64,000 nt of DNA from Nitratiruptor tergarcus DSM 16512 (GTDB lineage Bacteria; Campylobacterota; Campylobacteria; Campylobacterales; Nitratiruptoraceae). Positions 19,119 to 28,758 of this stretch are shown one piece after another (position 1 is the first letter of the stretch; every line of letters begins with the position of its first letter). The notes beneath the pieces were generated by a model. That model searched no databases and was not told the origin of the DNA. It saw only the letters and a program-made list of their open reading frames with translations. The translations under genes were made by a program, and so were the position numbers. The stretch covers positions 1,426,001 to 1,490,000 of the forward strand of contig NZ_AP026671.1 of assembly GCF_027946175.1 (NCBI RefSeq). The letters are read 5' to 3'.

Positions 19119-19646
19119 TTAAGGAATACCACCCATTAACATATCTCTTCCAGAATAATTCCAATATCTTATATCTTGCTCAATAAAAAACCATTTAAGA
19201 CAATGAAGAATTAAATCCACATCATATCCCACTCGAAAATCAAATTTTCCAAAATCTATATTTTCAACTTCTATTTTACATTCAAATATTTTGACAATCT
19301 GTTCTTTAAATAAATTATAAAGTTCTGGATTACTTTCTTTTTTTCTTTGTAAATCCTCAATGACATCATCATGCTTTGGATAATCCCTATATTGTCCTGA
19401 AGGATTAAAATTAGTATTTGTTACTGTTATTAAAAAATCAAAACCATTTTTTAAATTAGCTGGTCTACGCAATATTACTTCATTTCCATTTTGTAGTTTG
19501 GCAACTCTATATTTATACCTACTTGCTTTTTTCCCACTCCCCGTTCCGGGCTCTTCTTCCATAAATTTCTTAATTACCCTTGCCCTCACCTCATTTCTAG
19601 TGCCTATATTGGAAAAGTAATTAAGACAATCAATTATTTTTTCCAT
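19119..19646 (-). CDS. Unknown protein between two methyltransferases; candidate restriction endonuclease
   Basis: 175 residues, no family recognised. Sequence points: GTGSGKKASRYKYRVAKL, a basic region VILRRPANLKNGFDFLI, a possible acidic/Lys patch IFECKIEVENIDF, and an aromatic C-terminus DIRYWNYSGRDML. Its start lies 17 bases inside the end of the upstream adenine methylase gene, implying coupled translation. Being enclosed by two DNA methyltransferase genes makes a restriction endonuclease the simplest guess, but no PD-(D/E)xK, HNH or GIY-YIG motif is convincing. Base composition matches its two neighbours. Confidence 0.5.
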   Translation of the reverse strand: MEKIIDCLNYFSNIGTRNEVRARVIKKFMEEEPGTGSGKKASRYKYRVAKLQNGNEVILRRPANLKNGFDFLITVTNTNFNPSGQYRDYPKHDDVIEDLQRKKESNPELYNLFKEQIVKIFECKIEVENIDFGKFDFRVGYDVDLILHCLKWFFIEQDIRYWNYSGRDMLMGGIP

Positions 19647-20520
19647 TTTTTCCTCCTATTTCATAATTCCTTATCACTACCTCACTTATCTTCCCTCTTC
19701 CCTCTTTTTTGCTATTGATAAATCTATGCATATACACTATATCAATTCTATATTCTTTATATAAATCTTTAATAAATTTTGTATCAGAGTTACTCTCCAT
19801 TACAAAACAGCCTCTTTTATCTAACTCTTCGTACACATTAAAAAGTCTTCTTTGCTCATCTTCCAAAAACGCTAAATCAGTATATGAGGTAAACTTGGAA
19901 GTCTCACTGAGTGGATAGTAGGGAGGATCGAAATAGATAAAATCCTCTTTTTGAACATATTGCAAAACCTCACTAAAATCTGCAGCTTCAATAACTGCTC
20001 CTTGCAAAGCTTTGGAGGCGTTTACTATGAGATCACTATCATATATTTTTGGATTTTTGTATCTGCCTATAGGAACGTTAAAATGCCCCTTCTTATTTAC
20101 TCTATAGAGCCCATTGAAGCAGGTTTTATTAAGATAAATAAATCTTGCAGCTCGTGTAATTGGATCAAGTTCTTTAAAATCCTCTTTCCTATCTAATTCC
20201 CTTATCTTATAATAAAACTCTTTTGAGTGGTTTTCTTGAAACTCTTTTAACTTCTCTAAAAGCTCATCGGGCTTATTTTGCACAATCTTATATGTATTTA
20301 TAAGCTCTTCATTCCTATCAAAAAGATAAACTTTTTTGTTTTGTAACATTCCTAAATTAAATAGCTCAAAAAAGAGCGCTCCGCCACCTACAAAGGGCTC
20401 AAAGTAGTTATTAAATTTCCTTGGAATAAGTGGTAGAAGTTGCGTTAATAAACCTCTTTTTCCTCCAACCCACTTTACGAATGGAGATGCTACACTCTTT
20501 TTTTCTACACAATCAACCAT
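19630..20520 (-). CDS. Dam-family DNA adenine methylase (D12 class)
   Basis: 296-residue N6-adenine methyltransferase of the Dam/D12 class. Motif X/I region FVKWVGGKRGLL and YFEPFVGGGALFFELF bind SAM; the catalytic DPPY is in FIYFDPPYYPLSETSKF. NKTCFNGLYRVNKKGHFNVP is the usual central Dam signature. It is first in the unit with the unknown 175-residue protein and a second methyltransferase. A DpnII-like or similar type II system with two methylases is possible. The AT-rich composition suggests acquisition by transfer. Confidence 0.93.
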   Translation of the reverse strand: MVDCVEKKSVASPFVKWVGGKRGLLTQLLPLIPRKFNNYFEPFVGGGALFFELFNLGMLQNKKVYLFDRNEELINTYKIVQNKPDELLEKLKEFQENHSKEFYYKIRELDRKEDFKELDPITRAARFIYLNKTCFNGLYRVNKKGHFNVPIGRYKNPKIYDSDLIVNASKALQGAVIEAADFSEVLQYVQKEDFIYFDPPYYPLSETSKFTSYTDLAFLEDEQRRLFNVYEELDKRGCFVMESNSDTKFIKDLYKEYRIDIVYMHRFINSKKEGRGKISEVVIRNYEIGGKNGKNN

Positions 20521-20639
20521 AAAAACCTTTGCATTGAAATTTTTCTAAAATATTACCACATAAAATTCTCTTACAAATAACTCTTAATTTTTTACAATAC
20601 TAAAGAATTAATTGATGTTATAAGTGCTATAATAGCTAT

Positions 20640-23600
20640 ATGAACGAGCAACTTTTAGGTGAATTTCTTCTTCTTTTAGCACTTCTTTTTGGCCTGACCT
20701 ACTTTTTGGCAGGATTTTTTGAAAAACTCAAAATCCCTGGAATTTTGGCTGCCCTTTTTGTAGGTATGGGGATCCACTATACACCTATTGGTTCCATACT
20801 GCAATCTGGACTCAATGGTAACATCTTTACTGTACTTGCTGATCTTGGTGTGCTCTTTTTGCTCTTTTTCATAGGCCTACAGATCGATATGAAGGAGATG
20901 AAGAGTCAAAGTAGTGACATTATCCTGGCTACAGTGCTCAATACTCTCTTTCCATTCTTGATGGGCGTAGCTGTCATGCTCTATCTTGACTATGGTTGGC
21001 TCATCGCTTTTGTCATAGGCCTTACTCGTATGCCAACAGCCGAAGCTGTCATCGTACCAATTTTAGATGAATTTAATATTATTCGTACAAAAGTAGGTAA
21101 CTATATTGTCGGTGCTGGGGTTCTTGATGATGTCATAGAGGTATTTCTCGTAGCATTTGTCTCTGTCTGGATAGGAATGAAGAGTGGAGTAGTTCAGAGT
21201 GAGTCGCAAGAGATTACTGATATTTTAATAAATGCAACCATCTTCATCGCAGCAGCCTTTATTGCTAGAAAATTTATTTTAGTACCTCTATCTAAATGGA
21301 CAAAAACCTCTGTCGTTAATCTCATAGTATTAATGATTCTCACTCTTTTTATCTTTGGGGGATTTGCTGAATATAGTGATCTTGGTCTTGTAGTAGGTGC
21401 AATCGTAGCTGGTATTATCATCCGTCCTGTTTTTAATAAAGCAGGTGAAATTGGCGAAAATGCAACAAAAGCGGTCAAAGCCGTAAGCTACGGCTTTTTT
21501 GGAATCATCTTTTTCTTATGGATAGGGATGAGCGTTGACTTAGAGGGTCTCATTAAAGCCCCAGAACTTGCTATTTTGCTCTTTTTGGCTGCATTTGTAG
21601 GCAAACTTATTGGTATCCTCCTCATGGTACCTATGAAAAAGCTTACACTCAAAGAGGCTATTACGATAGGCATAGGACTCAATGCAAGACTTACTACTGA
21701 AATTATTGTCGCCAAACTGCTTTTGGATGCAAAAATCATCGATACCGAGCTTTTCACAGCTTTAGTAGCCGCTTCAAGTGTCTCTACAATTATCGTACCC
21801 CTTACATTCTCTTTGCTTGCTTCCAGATGGAAAGATGAGTTTGTATCTGCACCTGCTATTACACCAAAAGAGCATGCAGCCATCAAAGAAGCTCCAATCC
21901 CTTGGCATGCAAAAAAGATTGAAGAAATCATACAGCTTCTACGCACCGATCCTAAAAAGGGGCTTAATAATGAAGAGGTTCAAAAACGATTACAAATCTA
22001 CGGTCTCAATAAGATAGTTTCAACTAAAAAAATCCCTTGGTATGTTATTTTGTTTCGGCAGTTTACTGATGTGCTTATCCTTATCCTTCTTGTAGCTGCT
22101 GGAATTAGTTTCGCCATAGGTGAAGTGGGTGATGGCTGGACTATTATGGCTATTGTTATCCTCAACGGCATCTTGGGTTTTATTCAAGAGTTCAAAGCTG
22201 AAAAAGCTATCGAAGCACTACAAAAAATGCTCTCACCCCACTGCAAAGTTATCCGTGACGGTATGCAAAAAGAGATAGAGACCAAATACCTTGTGCCTGG
22301 TGATATTGTCATACTTCAAATAGGCGACAAAGTCCCGGCAGATCTTCGTCTTATTGAATCTGTCAATCTTAAAATAGACGAATCTGCACTCACAGGTGAA
22401 TCGGTACCGGTCAACAAATGGATAGATCCCGTTCCTCAACAAGCCCCTTTAGCAGAGCGAAAAGATATGGCCTATATGGGAACGAATGTTACCAATGGAT
22501 ATGGTAAAGGAGTCGTTGTAGCAACGGGTATGGCTACAGAATTTGGCAAAATTGCCAAACTCACAAGTGAAGTGGAGCAAGCTCCTACACCACTACAACG
22601 AAAACTAGCAGTTCTAGGCAAAAAACTTGGCATCATCTCCATTGCAATTTCCGTTCTTGTCGCCATAATTGGATATCTTTTTGGAAAAGATCTTTTTGAG
22701 ATGTTCATGACAGGCATCTCTTTGGCTGTAGCCGTAGTGCCCGAGGGCTTGCCTGCTGTTGTCACCATTACACTGGCTCTTGGAGTCAAAGCAATGGTCA
22801 AACGCAATGCACTGCTAAGAAGACTCCAAGCAGCAGAAAATCTTGGAAGCGCAAATGTCATCTGTACCGATAAAACCGGTACTCTCACCAAAAATCAGAT
22901 GACAGTCAAAAAAATATGGCTTTTTAGCGAAGAGCTCGAAGCTACTGGCAGTGGCTACGATCCAGCTGGACATTTTGAGAAAAATGGCAAAAAAGTAGAC
23001 TATAAACATGATAAAGCTCTTTTGAAACTGCTTCATACTGGACTTGTTTGTAATCACGCCTCACTTAAAAAAGATCAAAACGGATGGCATGCTATAGGAG
23101 ATCCTACAGAGGTTTCATTAATCGTTGCAGCGTATAAAGCATGGCTTGCACCAAAAGATGAAAAAATCATTAGTGAGTTTTCATTTAATAGCGAGCGAAA
23201 ACGAATGACGGTAATTGTCGAGGAGAATGGCAAGAGAGTTGCCTATATCAAAGGAGCTCCAGAAGTACTCTTGCAAAGAGCTGCATATTATGATGATGGC
23301 TCTGGCATCAAGCCGCTTGATGCAAAAATGAAGAAAAAATTTGAGCAAGCTTACATAGAATATGCAAAAAGTGGGCTTCGCACTCTTGCACTTGGATATA
23401 GAATTGTTTCAGATTCTATAAAACTTGATCCAGATGATGTGGAAAAAGATATCGTACTTCTTGGTATTGTAGGCATCATCGATCCTCCTCGTCCTGAAGT
23501 TCCAGAAGCTATCAAAACGGCCCAAGAAGCAGGCATCAAAGTGATTATGATTACAGGAGATGCCCCTTTAACAGCTCTAGCTATTGCAAAAGAGATAGGA

Positions 23601-24575
23601 CTCAAAGCCTCTCGTGCTATCACTGGTAATGAATTAGCTAGTATGGATGACGAGGCTTTACATAAAGCCATCAAAGAGGATGTGATTTTTGCTCGCGTAG
23701 CACCACAAGACAAACTTCGCATCGTCGATATCTTGCAAAAAGAGGGACTCATTGTCGCAATGACAGGAGATGGAGTCAATGACGCTCCAGCACTCAAAAA
23801 AGCAGATGTAGGCATTGCCATGGGGCTTCGAGGAACCGATGTGGCAAAAGGAGCGGCAGATATTATCTTGCTCGATGACAATTTTGCATCCATCATCAAA
23901 GCTGTCAAAGAGGGAAGGCGCCAATATGACAATATCAAAAAATTTGTCACATATCTGCTCTCTTCCAATACCGGTGAAGTGATTGCCATCTTTGTCAATA
24001 TTTTACTGGGAGGCCCACTCATCTTGCTTCCTGTACAGATACTTTGGATGAATCTTGTGACTGACGGAATGACTGCAGTGGCTTTGGGTGTAGAGCCTGC
24101 AGAAGCCGGCATCATGAAAAGACCGCCACAGGCTGTGAATGCTCCATTTTTGCAGCTGCGTGGTATTATTATGATTATTTTGCTAGGTTCCTATATCGGT
24201 TTTGGTACGCTTTGGCTCTTCCACCACTATCTCTCTTTAGGCCTGCCACAAAGCCAAGCTATACCTCTAGCGCAAACTGTCGCCTTTACAGGTATTATCA
24301 TTTTAGAAAAGATGAATGTCTTCAACTACCGAAGTCTCCATGCGCCTATGCCAGTTATTGGCTTTTTTTCCAATCCTTGGTTACTCCTTGCATGGACTCT
24401 TACAGTTGGAGCACAAGTAGCTGCAGTCTATGTACCATTTTTGCAAAACGCACTTCATACAGTGCCACTACAACTCAAAGATTGGTTGCTTATCTTTGAA
24501 GTTGCTGTCCCAATTTTTATTATTGTAGAATTGTATAAATGGTTTGAATGGTGGGTACTTAAAAAAAGGAGTTAA
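20640..24575 (+). CDS. Fusion of CPA2 cation/proton antiporter and Ca2+-type P-type ATPase
   Basis: 1311-residue membrane protein. Residues 1-400 are a Kef/NapA-like CPA2 antiporter (about 12 membrane segments; paired aspartates GVLDDVIEV, 163-164). Residues 427-1311 are a complete P2A-type ATPase: N-terminal EEIIQLLRTDPKKGL, actuator TGES (585-588), PEGLP (701-705), phosphorylation site DKTGTLT (744-750), TGDGVND (1042-1048). M5 SSNTGEV and M6 NLVTDG match the calcium sites of SERCA. The joint is a single open frame with no stop or overlap. It may couple ATP-driven cation export with Na+ or K+/H+ exchange. The next gene follows with zero gap. Confidence 0.92.
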   Translation: MNEQLLGEFLLLLALLFGLTYFLAGFFEKLKIPGILAALFVGMGIHYTPIGSILQSGLNGNIFTVLADLGVLFLLFFIGLQIDMKEMKSQSSDIILATVLNTLFPFLMGVAVMLYLDYGWLIAFVIGLTRMPTAEAVIVPILDEFNIIRTKVGNYIVGAGVLDDVIEVFLVAFVSVWIGMKSGVVQSESQEITDILINATIFIAAAFIARKFILVPLSKWTKTSVVNLIVLMILTLFIFGGFAEYSDLGLVVGAIVAGIIIRPVFNKAGEIGENATKAVKAVSYGFFGIIFFLWIGMSVDLEGLIKAPELAILLFLAAFVGKLIGILLMVPMKKLTLKEAITIGIGLNARLTTEIIVAKLLLDAKIIDTELFTALVAASSVSTIIVPLTFSLLASRWKDEFVSAPAITPKEHAAIKEAPIPWHAKKIEEIIQLLRTDPKKGLNNEEVQKRLQIYGLNKIVSTKKIPWYVILFRQFTDVLILILLVAAGISFAIGEVGDGWTIMAIVILNGILGFIQEFKAEKAIEALQKMLSPHCKVIRDGMQKEIETKYLVPGDIVILQIGDKVPADLRLIESVNLKIDESALTGESVPVNKWIDPVPQQAPLAERKDMAYMGTNVTNGYGKGVVVATGMATEFGKIAKLTSEVEQAPTPLQRKLAVLGKKLGIISIAISVLVAIIGYLFGKDLFEMFMTGISLAVAVVPEGLPAVVTITLALGVKAMVKRNALLRRLQAAENLGSANVICTDKTGTLTKNQMTVKKIWLFSEELEATGSGYDPAGHFEKNGKKVDYKHDKALLKLLHTGLVCNHASLKKDQNGWHAIGDPTEVSLIVAAYKAWLAPKDEKIISEFSFNSERKRMTVIVEENGKRVAYIKGAPEVLLQRAAYYDDGSGIKPLDAKMKKKFEQAYIEYAKSGLRTLALGYRIVSDSIKLDPDDVEKDIVLLGIVGIIDPPRPEVPEAIKTAQEAGIKVIMITGDAPLTALAIAKEIGLKASRAITGNELASMDDEALHKAIKEDVIFARVAPQDKLRIVDILQKEGLIVAMTGDGVNDAPALKKADVGIAMGLRGTDVAKGAADIILLDDNFASIIKAVKEGRRQYDNIKKFVTYLLSSNTGEVIAIFVNILLGGPLILLPVQILWMNLVTDGMTAVALGVEPAEAGIMKRPPQAVNAPFLQLRGIIMIILLGSYIGFGTLWLFHHYLSLGLPQSQAIPLAQTVAFTGIIILEKMNVFNYRSLHAPMPVIGFFSNPWLLLAWTLTVGAQVAAVYVPFLQNALHTVPLQLKDWLLIFEVAVPIFIIVELYKWFEWWVLKKRS

Positions 24576-25844
24576 ATGGATTATCAACTGCTAAAACTCC
24601 TCTTCTATGCACTTGCAATAGGTATCATGATAGGATTGCAACGCTCACTTACCTATATTCTTAAAGATGAACAAGTGTTCATGGGTACACGTACCTTTGC
24701 CCTCATCTCATTAGCTGGCTTTTTAAGTGGATGGCTGGAGACGAAGGTATCAGGATTTATTTTCGCTACTTTCATAGCTATAACTCTTTTCATTTCACTT
24801 ACTTATATTTTTAAAGTCCGCACTCTCAAAAAAATAGGCATTACAACACAAATTGCAGCTCTCATTACTTTTATCTTAGGACTTATGGTCTGGTATAGAC
24901 TGGAAAATTATGCTCTTTTTTTAACTGTCATCATAGTAGTACTGCTTGAAATCAAACCAAAACTGCAACAAATCGAAAGGAATATTTCAGCAACCGATAT
25001 CAATGCAGTCGTACTGCTACTTGTGATGACCTTTGTCATTCTCCCCCTACTGCCAAATAAGATGATAGGCCCTTATCACCTTTTTAATCCTTATAAAACG
25101 TGGCTTATGGCTATTATCATCGCTGGACTTAGTTTTGTAGGATATGTAGCTATTAAAACATTGGGACACAGACATGGTGTACTCATTACAGGAGCTGCAG
25201 GAGGTCTTATCTCCTCTACTGCTGTAACAATTACTCTTAGTGATATCTATCCAAAAAATAGTCTCCTTCTTGGCATCTATACTGCTGGTATTGGTATTTC
25301 GTGGACATTTATGTTTATCCGTGTCTTCATTGAAACACTCATTATTCATCCAAAACTAGCAATTGTTGTAGCAATTCCATACCTTATAACTGCATTGGCA
25401 GGAGCTTTGTATGTTTACAGACTCTATCGTAAAGCTCCTGTAACAAATATAGAGTTCCACAACCCATCTTTAGAAAAAAACCCATTACAACTCTCTGAAG
25501 CTATCAAATTTGGTATTTTGTTTGGTATCATCTATGGAGCTATAGCATTCGTTGAGACAAAATATGGAGATATCGGTGTTTATGTAGTCTCTATAATCTC
25601 AGGAATTACTGATGTAGATGCAATCACACTGTCTTTGAGTGAAATGGCAAAAGAGCAGCGCTTGAGTCTTGAAGCTTCACTTACTGGAATAGTTCTTGCT
25701 AGCTACACCAATACACTTGTCAAACTGGCTTTTGCCTATTGGCTTGGAGGCAAAGAGCTTGGCTGGAGTGTGACAAAATTCACACTCCTTGTGACAGTGA
25801 CTCTTTTTGGAGGAATATATCTAGCAGATCTGCTATTACTTTAG
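24576..25844 (+). CDS. MgtC/DUF4010-type membrane protein
   Basis: 422-residue polytopic membrane protein. The N-terminal IGIMIGLQRSLTY and GTRTFALISLAG match the MgtC/SapB domain, and the C-terminal half (GISWTFMFIRVFIE, SGITDVDAITLSLSEMA) matches DUF4010. Function unproven; MgtC proteins affect Mg2+ homeostasis and growth. The ATG follows the TAA of the antiporter-ATPase directly with AAAAAGGAG inside that gene, so the two are co-translated and probably act together in ion handling. Its 3' end overlaps convergent purN by 65 bases. Confidence 0.85.
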   Translation: MDYQLLKLLFYALAIGIMIGLQRSLTYILKDEQVFMGTRTFALISLAGFLSGWLETKVSGFIFATFIAITLFISLTYIFKVRTLKKIGITTQIAALITFILGLMVWYRLENYALFLTVIIVVLLEIKPKLQQIERNISATDINAVVLLLVMTFVILPLLPNKMIGPYHLFNPYKTWLMAIIIAGLSFVGYVAIKTLGHRHGVLITGAAGGLISSTAVTITLSDIYPKNSLLLGIYTAGIGISWTFMFIRVFIETLIIHPKLAIVVAIPYLITALAGALYVYRLYRKAPVTNIEFHNPSLEKNPLQLSEAIKFGILFGIIYGAIAFVETKYGDIGVYVVSIISGITDVDAITLSLSEMAKEQRLSLEASLTGIVLASYTNTLVKLAFAYWLGGKELGWSVTKFTLLVTVTLFGGIYLADLLLL

Positions 25845-26364
25845 GGTAGAGTTCATATTCTAGCTCATGAATCTTTGCTTCAAACTCCTCCAAACTCTCA
25901 TTGTCTCTGTGAAAGCATGCTTGATCGATAATCTTGCCGCCATCAAGCTCTTCACTTACCCAGTGTACCGTCACTCCAGCTACTTTCATATCTGAAGCAT
26001 AGCTTCTCTCTATTGCTTTTGCACCTTTGAAAAGTGGTAAGAGAGACGGATGTATATTGATAACATTTTTGATATTTTGTGTAAAAACTGGGCTTAAGAT
26101 GCGCATAAATCCTGCCATTACTACCAAATCTGGCTTATATTTTTTAATCTCTTTTACTAATACTTCATCAAAAGTTTCACGGCTCTCATATTTTTTATGA
26201 TCAATAATGACTACAGGAATTCCCAGTTTTTTTGCTCTTTGAATGCCATAAGCTTGGGGGTTATTGGTAATTGCAGCCACAATCTCCACTTTGTCATGCA
26301 GTTTCTTGGCAATGTTCTCGAGATTAGTGCCATTGCCACTAAAGAGTATTACTATTTTCTTCAT
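25780..26364 (-). CDS. purN: Phosphoribosylglycinamide formyltransferase
   Basis: 194-residue GAR transformylase of purine synthesis, transferring formyl from 10-formyl-THF. Family marks are IVILFSGNGTNLENI, VVMAGFMRILSP, the catalytic NIHPSLLPLFKGAKAIE (Asn-His) and VTVHWVSEELDGGKII with the catalytic Asp. Full length. It follows nnr with a 4-base overlap. Its last 65 bases overlap the end of the convergent DUF4010 gene. Confidence 0.94.
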   Translation of the reverse strand: MKKIVILFSGNGTNLENIAKKLHDKVEIVAAITNNPQAYGIQRAKKLGIPVVIIDHKKYESRETFDEVLVKEIKKYKPDLVVMAGFMRILSPVFTQNIKNVINIHPSLLPLFKGAKAIERSYASDMKVAGVTVHWVSEELDGGKIIDQACFHRDNESLEEFEAKIHELEYELYPKVIADLLDIFLQKESLSQGV

Positions 26365-27752
26365 AATTTTCCAATCACTTCTATGAGATCTGATGGAGCA
26401 AGAGCATAGTTTGCTTTATCTACTTTTCTACTTGCAATGGCATGGGCAAGGCTTCCTTGAATTGCAGCCTCTAGTGGATCGTACCCTTGTGCTAAAAGTG
26501 CTCCAATAAGACCAGTCAGTATATCCCCACTTCCCCCTTTTGCCAAAGCGTTTGTACCAAGCGGATTGATAAAAAACTGTTCGCCTTGTGCAATGATTGG
26601 ATTAGCTCCTTTTAATAAGAGAACCACTTCTGGATAGGCCTTGGTAAAAATCTTTGCTGCGCCTATACGATCACGTTGAATCTCTTCCACACTCAGATCT
26701 GCTAGATTTAAATTTCTAAGAAGAGCACCAAACTCTTTTGGATGAGGAGTAAGCACTACCTTTTCTCGCTTGACTATCTCTTGGATTTTGGAGCTATAAA
26801 AGAGATCTGCGTCTATTACCATAGGAAGATCTTTATGCAAAAACTCTTCAAGATCCTCATCACTATACTCCATCCCAAGTCCCATACCAGCTGCAAGAGC
26901 TGTAGTCTTTGGCGGTAGATGTGATGAGTGCATGAGCTCATAAGGTACTTGAATCTTTTCACAAGTGACTAACGTTACAAGCCCTACTCCATAGCGCAAT
27001 GCTGCAAGTGCTGCCATGATTGCTGCACCCTCTTTTTCTCCTGCAATAAGTGCCAAGTGACCATAAGTGCCTTTATTGGAGTTGAATCGTGTACGATAGG
27101 GAGGCTTAAGATCGCTCTCTTCTAAGAGCTTGTAGTCACTCTCACTCTCATAAAGCTTGCTGCTTATTCCCAGATCTGCAACGATTACTTTACCCACATA
27201 ATCTTTTGCCAAATCCATAAAGAGTGATAGTTTCATAGCACCCATCGTGATAGTAAGATCAGCCACAAAAGCAACCGGAAGAGGATTACCCTTACTATCT
27301 ATTCCACTCGGAATATCACATGCAATTTTAAAGCTTTGTAGCTCATTAAGCCTTGTTATAATGTGCTGGCTCTCTTCATTAAGAGGTTCTGAAAGACCGC
27401 TTCCAAAGAGAGCATCCACAACTATATCTGCATCAGTTAAATTCTCACTGAGTTCCCCTCCGCACGCATAAAATCGCTCAAGCTGTAGCTTACACATGCT
27501 ACTCTTCGCACCATAAGGCATAAATAGATGCACATCATATTCACCAAGTAGCTGTCTAGCACACGCTACACCATCTCCACCATTATTTCCAGGGCCTGCC
27601 ACGATAAGCACTTTTGCTCCTGGCTCAAAGCGTTCCTTAATCTGATCAGTAATTGCATACGCTGCATGCTCCATCAAGATATCTTCTGGTAACTGATAGA
27701 TATCATAGCAGCGATGATCGAGTTTTGTTACACTCTCATATAGATTGCGCAT
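26361..27752 (-). CDS. nnr: Bifunctional NAD(P)HX epimerase/dehydratase
   Basis: 463-residue metabolite-repair enzyme. The N-terminal YjeF_N epimerase shows ILMEHAAYAI, VLIVAGPGNNGGDGVACAR and CDIPSGIDSKGNPL; the C-terminal ADP/ATP-dependent dehydratase of the ribokinase fold shows VVLTPHPKEFGALL, LLKGANPIIA and AKGGSGDILTGLIGALLAQG. It restores hydrated NAD(P)H, a heat-promoted damage product. It lies between the LysR gene (17-base overlap at its start) and purN. Confidence 0.95.
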   Translation of the reverse strand: MRNLYESVTKLDHRCYDIYQLPEDILMEHAAYAITDQIKERFEPGAKVLIVAGPGNNGGDGVACARQLLGEYDVHLFMPYGAKSSMCKLQLERFYACGGELSENLTDADIVVDALFGSGLSEPLNEESQHIITRLNELQSFKIACDIPSGIDSKGNPLPVAFVADLTITMGAMKLSLFMDLAKDYVGKVIVADLGISSKLYESESDYKLLEESDLKPPYRTRFNSNKGTYGHLALIAGEKEGAAIMAALAALRYGVGLVTLVTCEKIQVPYELMHSSHLPPKTTALAAGMGLGMEYSDEDLEEFLHKDLPMVIDADLFYSSKIQEIVKREKVVLTPHPKEFGALLRNLNLADLSVEEIQRDRIGAAKIFTKAYPEVVLLLKGANPIIAQGEQFFINPLGTNALAKGGSGDILTGLIGALLAQGYDPLEAAIQGSLAHAIASRKVDKANYALAPSDLIEVIGKL

Positions 27753-28653
27753 ATTTATCTCCTAATATTCGGGCAAATCTACTTCTTGCATAGAGGCTAA
27801 ATTTTTTGAAGAGTTCGCTTTGATATTTGCTTTTGTGGTAGACTTGATAAAAGTCTCTACCAAATTCAAAACCTTTAATTTTAAGCTCATACAACTCACC
27901 ATTTTCAAGATACTTTTTCACTGCTATCTTACTCACACAGCTTAAACTCTCATCAACCTCTTTGAGGACATTAATAATAGCCTCTGTATGACGCAGTTCA
28001 AGATATATATTGAGCTCATTTGCAAATTTTCCTAACTGCTTCATAAATTCACTTCTCGTTCCACTCCCCTCTTCACGTAAAATCCACTTTTTATTGAGGA
28101 GATTATCTATAAAATACTCCTTTTTTCTCATAAAAGATTTATCACCAGTAATAACAACCAGTTCATCTTTGCCCATAGGGGTAAAGACACAATGGCTACA
28201 AATGATTTCACCTTCAATATATCCAATATCTATCAAGCCATCTTCTACCATTTTCGCAATTTCAGAAGTATTAGCTATTTTCATAGAGATCTTGACTTCT
28301 GGATACTCTTGCATATATTCACATACAATATGGGGCATAATATAATCGGCAATTGTAGTACTACACCCAATAATGAGCTTTCCTTTATTTTCCATAGACA
28401 TGAATTCCGACTCAATATCGCGCAGTCTATATATGAGGGGCTCTATCTCCTCATAAAACATTCGCCCTTTCTCATTGAGTACAAGTTTTTTTTGCACTCT
28501 TTCAAAAAGCTTACAGCCAAGTATCGATTCGAGCTCTTTGAGAGACATTGAAACAGCTGACTGGCTCAGGCCAAATTTTTTTGCTACTTGCGTAAGATGC
28601 CCAATTTTTGCAACTTCTAAAAAGAGTTCCATCTGTCGCAATGTAAAACGCAT
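27736..28653 (-). CDS. LysR-family transcriptional regulator
   Basis: 305 residues from the ATG at 28653 (AAAAGG 7 bases upstream; the longer TTG start at 28668 is less likely). Winged HTH near the N-terminus (HLTQVAKKFGLSQSAVSMSLKELE) and a type-2 periplasmic-binding-like effector domain (KLIIGCSTTIADYIMP; DIGYIEGEI). It is divergent from the yeiH-type gene across about 105 bp, the classic LysR-target arrangement, so it probably controls that exporter. Related to YeiE/CysB-like regulators by context only. Confidence 0.9.
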   Translation of the reverse strand: MRFTLRQMELFLEVAKIGHLTQVAKKFGLSQSAVSMSLKELESILGCKLFERVQKKLVLNEKGRMFYEEIEPLIYRLRDIESEFMSMENKGKLIIGCSTTIADYIMPHIVCEYMQEYPEVKISMKIANTSEIAKMVEDGLIDIGYIEGEIICSHCVFTPMGKDELVVITGDKSFMRKKEYFIDNLLNKKWILREEGSGTRSEFMKQLGKFANELNIYLELRHTEAIINVLKEVDESLSCVSKIAVKKYLENGELYELKIKGFEFGRDFYQVYHKSKYQSELFKKFSLYARSRFARILGDKYAQSI

Positions 28654-28758
28654 AGGATGCCTTTTCAATATTTTTTATTATTATATATTATTTTATTTAT
28701 TTTACTTATTAAATTAAAGGGTTTATAATATAAACATCAAATTCTATAAAGGAGCGAG
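28654..28758. promoter_or_regulatory. Divergent LysR/yeiH control region
   Basis: AT-rich 105-bp region between the divergent genes. TTATATATTATTTTATTTATTTT (28680s-28700s, with alternate A/T symmetry) and GGGTTTATAATATAAAC (near 28719) hold candidate -10 and LysR T-N11-A elements. GGAGCG at 28751-28756 is the ribosome-binding site of the yeiH-type gene. Exact operators are not fixed. Confidence 0.45.
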
